Shown here in pieces: positions 7,988 to 18,800 of a stretch of 35,767 nucleotides of DNA. A program made the position numbers and the translations under genes. The stretch is taken from IMG/VR virus record IMGVR_UViG_3300028388_003128, positions 1 through 35,767 of that record, one strand, 5' to 3'. The notes beneath the pieces are model-generated. The model made no database searches and had not been told where the DNA came from. It saw nothing but the letters and a program-made list of their open reading frames with translations. Source of the stretch: a virus. The first letter of the stretch is position 1. Each line of letters opens with the position of its first letter.

Positions 7988-9057
7988 CTGTAGCGGCTAG
8001 TCAAGGCGTAATTGGCTGGGGGCCCCAGGTTGCGAAGGGGACTCTGGCAACAAATTGGTACAAGCACAAGGCGGTGCAGGTCGAGACTGGTGCCCAGCAA
8101 GAAGTGCGCCAGTTCCCGCAGGAGGTTGGTGGCGGGTTCCACCCGACCGGCGCTTACAAGAGGATGGGGTTCGCGGCTGGCCAGGTCATCATGCACCCGC
8201 GCCTGCAGGACGTGATCGGCTGGCTGCTCTATGCGGCTGTCGGCGACCTCAGTACAATCGCTGACACGCCAGAGGCCAGCATGTACCGGCACCAATACAC
8301 TCCACCTGCAGACTTCTGCGACATGCCGTGGTTGAGCGTGCGCAAGGAGATTCCTGCCGGGTGTGATGTTGGGACCGAGAACCTTGGCGAGATCCTCAAA
8401 GACTGTCGTGTGAGCGGCCTGCGCTTTGCGGTCGAGGCTGGTGGACTAGCGCAGTGCGCGGCCACCTTCGTTGGCCGAGAGCCGAGCCTGTCCGAGACGG
8501 GTGTCGATACCTGGACCTGGACGAACGCTGCCTACGAGGACAAGGAGGGGGTGCCCACCGCGGCAGCCTCTGATCAGGTGACGGTTGGTGGAACGACGAT
8601 GGTGGCGACGAACATCGTCATTGACATCCAGAACCAGTTCACCACGCCGGACGAGGAGCTGATCATCGGCTCGTACTACCCCGATGACATGATCCTTCAG
8701 CAGCAGACGATGCAGGTTCGCTGGACGTACAAGTGGAACGACCCCGACCTTTACAAGTCGATCGTCACTGGCGCCAACACCGAGTCGGGTGGTGACATTG
8801 ACTGGTCACCCACCGTGCACACGTCCGCGTTCCTGTCGAAGTTCAAGACCCCCGGCAATGCGACCGGGATGAGCAACCCGTGGGCGATCGAGTTCTACGC
8901 CCCGGAGATGGTCTGGCAGGCGGCTGGTTCCCCGCGCCTCGTTGGCGGTGGCTGGCTGTCGCTGGAGTACCAGGGAATCGCGCAGGAGCCGACCAGCGGT
9001 GATACGTTGCGCGTGCGCCTTGAGAATCTGACGAGTGGCTATTCGTGGCCCACATAG
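7984..9057 (+). CDS. Major tail (tube) protein
   Basis: The 357-residue beta-rich protein opens with MTVAASQGVIGWGPQVAKGTLA, a common start of siphophage tube proteins, and keeps the tube-protein pattern of alternating strands (EVGGGFHPTGAYKRMGFAAGQV; ILKDCRVSGLRFAVEAGGLAQCAATFVG; VTNIVIDIQNQF). The C-terminal part repeats strand motifs ending in LRVRLENLTSGYSW. It is likely two tube-fold domains or one domain plus an Ig-like extension, given the length. It precedes the tail chaperone pair and tape measure, exactly the canonical order. It overlaps the glycosyltransferase by 4 bases. Confidence 0.78.
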   Translation: MTVAASQGVIGWGPQVAKGTLATNWYKHKAVQVETGAQQEVRQFPQEVGGGFHPTGAYKRMGFAAGQVIMHPRLQDVIGWLLYAAVGDLSTIADTPEASMYRHQYTPPADFCDMPWLSVRKEIPAGCDVGTENLGEILKDCRVSGLRFAVEAGGLAQCAATFVGREPSLSETGVDTWTWTNAAYEDKEGVPTAAASDQVTVGGTTMVATNIVIDIQNQFTTPDEELIIGSYYPDDMILQQQTMQVRWTYKWNDPDLYKSIVTGANTESGGDIDWSPTVHTSAFLSKFKTPGNATGMSNPWAIEFYAPEMVWQAAGSPRLVGGGWLSLEYQGIAQEPTSGDTLRVRLENLTSGYSWPT

Positions 9058-9087
9058 CTAGGGGGGAGAGCACAAGTCTGCCCTAGC
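9057..9087 (+). terminator. Hairpin after tail tube gene (possible attenuator)
   Basis: A perfect 7-bp inverted repeat (GCTAGGG at 9057-9063 and CCCTAGC at 9081-9087, 17-base loop) starts at the stop codon of the tube gene. There is no T-tract. It could stabilise or partly terminate the abundant tube-protein message before the low-abundance chaperone and tape-measure genes. It lies in the only gap of the + strand operon between tube and chaperone (9058-9107), where GGAGG (9099-9103) serves the next GTG. Confidence 0.4.
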
Positions 9088-9107
9088 ACTCGAAACATGG
9101 AGGTATA

Positions 9108-9524
9108 GTGGCTAAGATTCAAGCGTCGATGGTCCCGCAGCAAGTTCCGCTCTCCGCTGACCCGTCCGGGGAGACTTGGGTAGTTGTCAAGCCCCCCGGA
9201 TGGGCTGAGGAGAAACGTCGTGGTGGCATGCTGGCGAATCGAACTGACTACTTCGATGAGTCTGGCATGCCTGCCACGAGGGTTGACGTGAACATCCGAG
9301 AGCTCGCAGATGTCGAGATCTGGCTGACGTACGTCGAGACCAATCTCGAGGTCGAGTTGCTTGACGAGGATGGCAAGGTCGAGGAAACGATCACGTTCAA
9401 ACCGAAGGCAGAAGAGGACCCGGCTGGCTTTGTCAGAAAGCTGTCAAAGCTGCCGTCATACATCGTCTACTCATGGCGTGCGGCAGTCGTTGATGTTGTG
9501 CCGGACTGGCGCCACCCTTTTTAG
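9108..9524 (+). CDS. Tail assembly chaperone, short form (G-like)
   Basis: The 138-residue protein lies between the tube and tape-measure genes. It starts at GTG 9108 with GGAGG four bases upstream. It is a mixed alpha/beta protein (WVVVKPPGWAEEKRRGG; VNIRELADVEIWLTYV; EVELLDEDGKVEETITF). Tail chaperones coat the tape measure during tail assembly and are made as a short form and a -1 frameshifted long form. The last codons are CAC CCT TTT TAG, which contain a canonical slippery heptamer immediately before the stop. No catalytic motif is present; identification rests on position and the frameshift signal. Confidence 0.75.
   Translation: MAKIQASMVPQQVPLSADPSGETWVVVKPPGWAEEKRRGGMLANRTDYFDESGMPATRVDVNIRELADVEIWLTYVETNLEVELLDEDGKVEETITFKPKAEEDPAGFVRKLSKLPSYIVYSWRAAVVDVVPDWRHPF
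9515..9521 (+). promoter_or_regulatory. -1 programmed frameshift slippery site
   Basis: The heptamer C CCT TTT (in the form X XXY YYZ) is in the zero frame of the chaperone, one base before its TAG stop. After a -1 slip both tRNAs re-pair on CCC and TTT, and translation continues with TTA GAC GAG into the open -1 frame. That frame has no conventional start codon until ATG 9647. Confidence 0.82.
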
Positions 9525-9850
9525 ACGAGGATCGGAAGTGTCACGCTGACACAGCCTTTGCGCTGCGGCTCTCAGAGATCGCAGGCGACGTCGAGGCATA
9601 TCTGATCCAAGAGGAAACCGGGGACCCTCTGCCTGACCGCGAGAGAATGGCGGGACCACCAGACGCATTGATCGAGCTTAGGCGGTTCGAGAGGTGGGGC
9701 GGGCTCCCCTTTGCTGGCGGCTATGCTGATCAGCCATACCACTGGTTGCGTGAAGTGGAGGCAGCGATGATAGGACGCCAACGAAGACTGGTTGCCAGGG
9801 CGATCAACAAAGCGAGAGAGGGAGCTGATGCCACAGTCAATGCCGTGTAG
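9521..9850 (+). CDS. Tail assembly chaperone frameshift extension (T-like domain, made as a GT fusion)
   Basis: In the -1 frame this adds 109 residues (starting LDEDRKCHADTAFALRL) to the 138-residue short form, giving a protein of about 247 residues. Features are LSEIAGDVEAYLIQEETG, then PPDALIELRRFERWGGLPF, YADQPYHWLREVEAAM and a basic C-terminus. It is probably the tape-measure-binding half of the long chaperone, as in lambda gpGT. The first ATG in this frame (9647) lies well inside the domain and has only a weak ribosome-binding site, so independent expression is unlikely. The end overlaps the tape-measure start by 23 bases, as is usual. Confidence 0.75.
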   Translation, partial: LDEDRKCHADTAFALRLSEIAGDVEAYLIQEETGDPLPDRERMAGPPDALIELRRFERWGGLPFAGGYADQPYHWLREVEAAMIGRQRRLVARAINKAREGADATVNAV

Positions 9851-12800
9851 CTGGTGTGGTGGCTCTGGACGGTTGCCCGAGCACAGCAAGGTGCAGGGAG
9901 GTGTCTGCAAGCGTTGCGCGGGTACGGGCATCGATCCTGGTCCTGGAGAACCTAACGCCCTGCGCTGGGACGGGACGGCGTGGGTAGAGAACATCCAGCC
10001 CTCTGCTGCCAGGCCGCAGACTGGCGGTCAGGAACCCCCAGAGGCCAGCCCCTTTGGCCCTAAGTGGGAGCCACCAGAGCAAGTGCCCTGGGAGCAAGAG
10101 CCACCTGGTGGTGTCGAGGAGGCTTTCGGTTCCTCTGTATCCCCTGGCAGCGCGCCGCCAGAATGGTCCGGCCCTTCCGTTGGTCGCCCCGCAGGAGCAG
10201 AAGCTGCGGTGCCCGATCTTGGTGAGGAGGAGTTATTTCTCCGCGCCAGGGGCCTTGGTCTGTCTCCCACAAACATCGAGGAGATGCTCCGCGGTGTATC
10301 GAACCGCACCCGGAAACAGCAGTGGGAGTGGCTCCAACGGAAGGTCGTAGAGCAGCGCGGCAAGCCGCCACTTAGTGCGCTGCCGAGCGGCAAGCCAGGT
10401 GCTCCGCAGATGAGCCAGACTGCCTGGTCGCAGTACTCAGAGTCTGGCCGCAGGTCGTTCGAGCTTTCAATCCCCGTAGGAGAGTTCAATCCCTTCAAGC
10501 CCGTCGAGCCGCAGTTGGCTCCGGGCCACGTCGTGCTGTCTAGTTCCCCGAAGCACCAGCTGCCGCTTGAGAAGGTGATTGGCGCCACGCCCTGGGTGGT
10601 CGAAGAGGGCAAGGTCTACACCGGCCTCGAGAAGCCCAGCCAGATGCCCAAGCGCATCAAGCAGATGATGTCCCGCTACGAGCAGATCTTTGTAGCGGGC
10701 AAGGAGATTGTCGAGGCTCCCTGGCGTGCAGGTCCAGAGGCACGTGGGCCAGAGCGTGGTCAGATCATGAACGTGGCGTATCTCTTCGGCCCGGCGCTCC
10801 CGGAGGGCCAGTCTCTGATCTCCAAAGAGCACGAGCGGGCCTGGCAAGAGAGGACCGTCACCGAGAAAATCCCCCGCGACTTTGACCCGGCACTTGCAGA
10901 GGTAGGGACGACCTGGGGCAAGGGCGAGTCTCTCCAACTCTTCGAGGGCCACAAGGGGATCAGGAGTGGTGACTGGACACAGCATGAGCTTACAGACATC
11001 GGTGTCATCGACCCGCTTGAGCGAATGAGCCCCAGGGAAAGGGCAAGACTCGAGGCCCGTGCGGCGGAGGGAAAGGCGAAGCTGCCCGATCCCTACATCC
11101 AGGCAACCCTCAGACGAGAGATAGACCTGTCGCGTGGTGTTGGCTGGTCTAGTCACACAGCAAAGGACCTTCTGATCAGGGGTGATATAGAGGCCCTGCT
11201 CGGAGAGCCCGGCTTTGACATCGTGAAGTCTGGCGGGGCCAGGGACGTGATGGGGCTCGCGTACGACGTGGCCGGTGCACTTACCCCAAGACAGTATGAG
11301 CAGATATTCGGTGAAAAGCGACCGGAGCTCTGGTCGCAGGTCGCGAGACGCATTACCCAGAAGCTGACCGGTGAGGAGCTCTACGAGAAGCTGTCTCCCC
11401 AGCAGGAAGCTGCACTCTATGAGCTGTCCGGAACAAAGAGTGCCAGTGCGATCGAGCGTGCCAGGTATGGGATGGAGTCCTCTGTTCTTTCTATGGAGGA
11501 GAGAGAGGTCCCGCGCAATGTGGCACGGCGGGCACCTGCTCTCCCTGGTGGTTACCGCTACTTCCAGATGCCTGGCAGGATTCTATCTGCTGGACAGGTA
11601 GAGGCATTCCGCAAGGCGGGCTGGTTGTCCGGTGAGCCAGAGGCGCTTGGTGGGGGGCGTTACCGTGCTGATGTAATGAGGCCGGGCCTTGCGTTGCCAA
11701 CGTTCACAATGTTGACAAGGGCTGGTTCCTTTGAGCACGGCAGGCCGATGGTGTCGAAGCACACACTCGGTCACTTCCAGGAGTATGCCTCTCAAAGCCG
11801 CGTTGCTGAGAGTATGTACACCAAGTTTATCGCCGAGGGTGCTGAGACGCAACAGCATTTAGAGGCAATGGTGGGCGCACATATCGCGACCACTGGCCAT
11901 GGCCTAAAGCCTGAACAGCGTACGAAGATGACGACGGCCAGGCTAACCGCTCTCTTCACCCGCGCCGAGCAGTCTGTGCTCAAAGCATACGAGGGAACCG
12001 ACCCTTCAGACATCCCGATCGGAGTGAAGCAGCGGGCGCTGATTGACGCAATCCCAGAAGAGTGGGGCGCCCTTGAGTTCGAGGGCGCTGATCGCTCCTA
12101 CTTCTTCGCGAACCCCAAGCATATCCCCAAGGTCTCGGACGTCATTGAGGACCAGGAGCACACGTTCTCCCTGCGCTCATCGCTGGCCACCCTGATCCAA
12201 GCGAAGGCGGCCGGTGATGAGGATGAGTACCAGGAGCAACTACAGGATACGCACGAGCGATTCAGCCTTGCCTTGAGCTCCGAGAAGTTCAAGCAGCGGT
12301 TCTCTGGCGTGACGCCGCGCAGTCTGTGGGCAGGGCCGGCCGGTGGCTCCTATGCCAACATGCCAGAGGAAGTCTATCTCCCCACGAGGATAGCAGCCAG
12401 GGCGGCTGGGATCGACCTGCGCAACGATGCAGAGTACGAGCGATTCAAGAGTTGGTTCGAGGCGACCGGCGAGATCTCCAACGAGTACAGCAAGCAGTTT
12501 GGTTACACGCCATCGTCTAAAGGACCGGCGCCGAGGATGCCCGTTGTAGCCTGGCGCGAGCCGACCACGATGGGCAGGATGACGTCGCAGCAGGTCTACA
12601 CTGCCAGGTGGATCGGCGCGCACCCGATGGAGACGTACCGCGAGGCGAATCTCCCGATCTTCTCTGCGGAAGCTGCGATGGAGATGGGCGGCGACTACGA
12701 CAAGGACGACTATTACATCGCGGCACTGACTGGCTTGCCAATGCCGGACGCTAAGATGTTGCGTGCCAGGGTGGAGAAGGGCGCCAGGATGCACCCGGCT

Positions 12801-15800
12801 GGCGAGCTAGAGCGCCAGGAAGAGAAGATGATGGAGGCCCCCGGCTCCATCCAGAGCCTCAAGGGACTTCAGGAGTATCTACAGGTCAGGGGGAGTAGCA
12901 AGGGGGTCCCGCTCCGAGAGGCGATTGAGATGTTCGGGGAGCGTGCCGGGCGCGGGATGCAGATGGGTGTTGGGTTTAACCTGCTAAACGAGATGAAGCT
13001 GGCCTCTATGTCTCCAGAGGCAACGGAGGCTGCCGAGCGTCTCGGTGGCGTGATGTACCAGTATGGCCAGGACTACCGGCCCTGGGAGAAGTACATGAAG
13101 TCCCTCTCGCAGCTCCGGAACTTTGGGTCTTCGTTCTACGGCAAGGCCCCCACGGCGATGATGTCCGGTGCTGCGAATATCGCGATGGGGTTGGCTTACG
13201 AGAGGACGAACACCGGCGCACAAGTCCTTGGTGTTAGCGGAGCTGCGGCTCTATTTGCCGTGCCCGGCGAAGAGGAAGAGGTCCGTGGCATTATAGAGCG
13301 TGGAGACGCCGAGGAGCTGACCAACTACGTGACGGGCGGCGGTGACACTGATGGGCCAGAGGCACTCAAGCGCATCCTGACCTGGGCAGAGAACTCCACG
13401 ATCGGGCGTGTTGCCTTCGGTCGAGTGTCTGCAAAGATGGCACTCAACGAGGGTACAGACATCACGCCGGAGCTGACCAGGATCGGATTCGGCATGCTTG
13501 CAGTCAGTGCGATGGGGCGTCGCAAGCAAGAGGTCGATCTGATTGACTACCTGCAAGCCGTCGAGGACTGGGAGTCTGTGGCCGATAGGCCCCACCCCAG
13601 CATCGACCTTCAGAAGCTGGGGTTCTGGTCGCCACGCAAGCAGGCGGCGTTCCAGGCCGAGCTATCGTTTGATCAGCCGGGCTCCCCTGAGAGACCGTCT
13701 GTGCGGATGTCCATCGAGGAAAAGGAAGCTGCCTATCTCCGGTCAGTCGAGGAGCAATACGGCAGCATCCAGCAACTTACAGGCTCTGTCTCCAAGGAGT
13801 TCTGGACAGAGGGTGCTGGGCAGGCACTAATATCCAGCATGAGGCCCTGGCAACAGGAGGCTGTTGCGAATACCCTGTATGGTCGGGTAACGCACGAACA
13901 ACTGCGCGGCCTCAGAGAGATTGTCTCAACGCCACCAGAGAAGTGGGGAGAAGATTGGGAAAGCCGGTACGGGCCAGGCAACCTTGGCGGGTATGATCCT
14001 AGTGCACGCAGGATACATCTTAATCCAGAGCAGTCTTACAGTAGGATGAAGTACACCGCTGCGCACGAGCTTGGACATCATGTGCACCGTGCAATCTCTT
14101 GGGATCAAGAGCATGAGCTGTACCGGTCCTACCAGAAAGCACTGGAATCACAGGAGAACCTCCCGAATCTGGGGCTCAGAAAGTACTCCATACAGAACTT
14201 CCAGGAGTTCGTTGCAGACACGTACATGGTCAACACGCTGGCTCCAGAACGCGTGCGAGAGAGCCTTGGCGAGTTCATAGGGACTCCCTTGGACAAGCTG
14301 TTCGACATTAAGGGCAAGGCTGACATCAACCGTGCATTCACGGACGCCTCGGAGCAAGACGCCCTGCTTGAGGAAGAAGAGGTTGAGCATCTCCGGAACA
14401 TCGAGAAGTCCTTCGGCAACGTTGAGGAGTTCCAGTTCCAGATGGCTACGGCTGAGGATCAGATGGCACGCAACGCGATCCTCTCCAAGGTGGAGGACCC
14501 ATTCTCCCGTCCACTCCAGGCCCCAATGGAGAAGGTTTACCATGGTAAACAGCTCGAACCCGAGAGGCTGGAGCCGGAAGGCGGGTTCGCTGACTACTAT
14601 GCCAGGATTCCGATAGACCAGGCAGAGTACCTACAGGCAATCGACGAGCTCTACGGTGGCAAGGAGGGCATGGAGAGAGCCTACTATGCTTCTGCTGGCT
14701 CCCCAGAAGGTGTGCTGCAGTTCCACGAGGTTCTCCGTGCCAAGGTCGAGCAGATCAGGCAGGACATGCCAACCCCGCAGCAAGAGGCAGCGATGGCTCC
14801 TCCGGAGCCGACCGCGCCGATGTCTCCCCTGGTCCAGCAAGCATTTGAGCTCATAGAGCAATCTCCCATCAAGATGGAGCGCACGCCGCAGACGCGCCAC
14901 ATGCTGAGCCAGATGCCGCAAGCTGAGCGCCCCACGCGTCAGGCGTTGAACCTGTTGGCAAAGCAAGGTGCAGGTCAAGAAGAGTATGCTCAGTATGCGC
15001 AAGAGCTTTACCGGCGCACTGGTATCCTGGTTATGCAGGCTGCTGGCCTGGAGGGTGAACCCGGAGAGCTGTCGCATGCCTACTTGCCGTCGTCCCTCAC
15101 TGTATCTGGCAGCAAGCCAATCTGGACACCGCCTGACTACGAGAGTGTCATCACTGAGTATGGCGAGGGAGCCAAGCCTGGCGGGATCTACGAAGGGCCA
15201 GAGGGCGGAACCTACAAGCGGTTACCCGAGGTCGGGCTGGCCACAGCCAAGGAGATGGGCGAGCTCTGGAAGATGTACTACCCAGAGTGGCAGGCCCGTG
15301 CTGGCGAGCGACTGGCTGCAGGCGAGGGCCTGATCAAACCCGACGTGCCCCTTACAGAGAACTTACTCAAAGCTCACAGTAAGCTCACGCGTTTCATGTT
15401 CGAGGCTCGAGAGCGTGGTGTGTACGATGAGATCAGGGAGGCCAGTGAAACCGGTGCAGAGCTAAGCGATCGTGCTGCTACTCTGGCCAGGCTTGAGCAG
15501 CAGGTCACCCAGACAGAGGAGTTTGCGGGGTTCGGCAAGCAGGTGATGGTGCCAATGCTCGAGCAGCGTCTTGGCGAACTTCTTGGCAAGTACCCTGGCG
15601 AGGAAGAACCGGCACTAGCGGATCAGTGGCGCAGTCGGTCAAGAGTCGGCAGGCAAGATGTCCTAACCGCTTATGCCGAGGGTCGCATTAGCCGCGAAGT
15701 GGCCACGGGCCATCTCCTCAAGGGCACCGGGCGTATGCTGCCCACTGCTGAGGAAAAGCAGGCACTAACTGGTCTTACCTATGCCAGGGGGACATACGCT

Positions 15801-18800
15801 GATCTCAGCATCCCGGTCGAGCGTGCGCTTGCGCACATCAAGACTGGTGGAACTGTTCCAGAAGATCCCCGAGACCTTGCAAGAAGAGAGGCCGCACGGC
15901 GCGTGCTCGGCAGAATGGCTGGTGGGCCAACTCGGGAGTACGTCGAGACACTTGGGCGCTATGCAAAGACCGGAGCATTGCCTCCTGATCAGCTAGAGGC
16001 TTATGCTGCTGCAACCGGCGTGTACGGGGCAAAGTCGTGGGTTCGTGATATAGCCACCCTACAAGAGGGTGATCCTGCATCTGCTAGAAGGCTGCTTGAC
16101 CTGAGCCCAATAGGCATGCGCGACAAGCGCGGCGGCGGAGAGCTGACTGGTGCTCAAGCTGCGGCAATGACTCCTGATCAGGAGCGTGAGCTGAGACGTG
16201 CAAAGTTGCTCGAGACCAGGCGCGATGTGGCCTTCAAGAACATCCAGGAATGGTTCACGGGAGGCTTGCCTGGTGAAGAGCTAGTCAAGCGTGCTGGCGC
16301 CTATGTTGCCCACGGCACACTGTCTGCGTCAGAGGGCCAGGCCATCGCTGCCCTAACTGGCGTTTCCGGATCTGGCACGTTGATGCAGAAGATTGGTACT
16401 GCTGCTGGCAAGATGCCAGAGGTTGCCGCTCAGCTAGCGGAGCGCGGCGTCGTTGGCCGTCAGGCTGTTGAGCAGGAGGGGGCCCCTACTCTCACTCCAT
16501 TCCAAGAAGAGTACATGTCCAATTTCATCGACTCCGTCGAGAAATTGACACCCAAGTTTCAGGAGTTAGCGGAGACAACTAGCAGTCTAAACGAGGTAGA
16601 ACAAAGGCGCTACTCCGCTATCCAGAGCTGGCAGACTCAGCTAGAAGAGTTCTCCAAGAAGTTCCCAGAGACCCAGCTTGGTCAGAGGGCTGGACAAATG
16701 GCTGGGCAGATGGGGCAGATCGTTGGGTCTCCGCAGTTCCAGGCCAACCTTGCCCAGCAGGCTGCTGCAGAGGCTATAGGGGCTGGCGGTTTTGACGTAC
16801 CGGCGCGTCAAGGATTCCTGCAGAGGATGCGCCCGACAGGGCGAGGCATATTCTCTGGTGATCTCGGACAACTAGCTTGGGGCATGTTCAACATGCAGAG
16901 GGTCTGGCGCTACACGGGCGGCCAGATCGGCAATCTGATGCAGGACTATGCTGGCTATGTTGGTGGCCAACAGCAGGCCATGGCCTCTATTGGCATCGGC
17001 GAGGGTTACACGGGGATCACAGCTGACGTGCTCCGCTCCCAGGCTAGCATGAGCAGAATGCGTCTAGGCTTAGGAGAGGCTGCTTGGGAGAACTGGGGTT
17101 GGGTCCCGAGGATGATGGGCGGTCAAGGCGGCCTACCTGAAGCTACGCCACTAGGCAGGCTCGGGACCGGCTTGCTTGGAACCCTCGGCGTGCCAATGAC
17201 GGGAGCGCTTGGGGCTAACGTAATCAACCGCCTTGCCCTTTCTGGCGGCCCTGGCGCTGGGCTTCTTGGGAAAATGGCTGGAGCTCTTGGCGGAGCGTCT
17301 CGAGTTCTGGGCCCCGTTGGGCTTGCCTTGTCTGGTATACAGGTTGGCAACATTGCTGGTGGGGGCATTGCTCGGTGGATGGCAAACCGCTGGCCTGATA
17401 GGTTCCAGGTTGTAGATGAGTCGCGTGGACTCCCGGATGTGCTGACAGACGTTGCAGCTGGCGGGGTATCTATAGCCAGGGATGTTATGACGGGCGTACT
17501 TGCTCCTGCCCTCAGCGGATTTTCAAACCTCGCGTATCAAGCTGGAAACGAGGGGCCAGCACGCCGTCGTCAGTCTTTAGCACAGCGCATGTGGGAGGGT
17601 GGTCCGCTAGAGCAGCGCTTCAGCCAGTTAGTTGGCCGCCTGCAGGACATGGGTGAGCCTGGAGGTGCCGCACCGTCTGAGGAACAAGAGCGCTTCGAGA
17701 GTGTCGAAGAACGCCTGCTCAGTCGCTTCGATATGATCTCGCCGGAGGATGCTCCCAGCCTGATCTCTGGCTACATCCAGATGACCGGGCGCATGCCAGG
17801 CCAGATTTCTGGTGGCGACATCGAGGCGATTGGGCGCCTGGGCCAGCTAGCCCCTGCGGTTCAGCAGCAGACGCTTGAGCAGGGAGCTGCTGTAGCCAGG
17901 GCTGCCGGTGTCCAGATGGGTTCTGCAGAGATGCCAGACTGGATGGAATGGTACTATGGTCTTAATCCGACGGAGCGCGCCGAGCGTCAGCGCGTAGTCT
18001 CGGCGGTCAACCCCCTTGTTGAACGATTCAAGGAGATGGGTGGCGAGATGCCCGCGCTCGACATGCGCACAATGGGTCAGGCCCAAGCTACGAGGCTTGG
18101 CAGGTTAGCAAGGAACGATCCTTACATAGTGTCTCGTGCAGCCGCAGCGGGGCCGATGACAGTTACCCAGACTGGTGTCTTCGGCGGCCAGGAGAGACAG
18201 TACCAAGAGCAGGGCCAGGTCCCCGCCTTCATGCAGGCACTTGAGGTTGGGCAGAACATGCAGTTCCAGACCGGCCTGGGGATTGGGTCAACGACGATGC
18301 TCCCGTTGACACAGATGATTGGGGCGCCGGGCACCCCCCAGCTTGCGCTCCCCATGCTGCAACAACTCCAGGGCCTTGGTCCGGCCTTCTTCAACCAACA
18401 GGGCGGTCAGATCGCGCTGAGCACCGGTGAGAAGGCAAACATCACGCTTGGTGGCCTGATGGGGCTCAAGCAGGCCACGCGCCTTGAGAACATAGCCTAT
18501 CAGCAGAAAGGGTTCGAGAGACAGTTTACCCAGCTGAATGCCCAGGCTGCATATCAGCAGGACATGTGGGGGATCGAGGATCGGCAGACTGCCCTGCAGC
18601 GCGGTTATCAGATGCAGCAGTTCGGGTTCCAAGAACAGCAGATGGACATCTCTGACTGGTACTTCAAGGCCGGTCAGGCATTGAGCAGGGAGCAACTCTT
18701 GGGACAGGCAGACTGGACTAAGGCAAGTATGGGGCGGGCTCACGAGCGCCGTCAGATTCGGTTTGACTGGCAGGCTGAAGACATCGCATTCCAGGGCGCA

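Noticed and set aside
9792-9827. Upstream ATG 9792 as start of the tape measure
   Set aside because: It lies deep in the chaperone extension without a good ribosome-binding site; GAGAGGGAG stands just before ATG 9828, which fits the usual short overlap.
9846-9929. DnaJ-type chaperone
   Set aside because: Only two CxxCxGxG halves are present, no J domain and no second zinc pair; a single zinc knuckle is the more careful reading.
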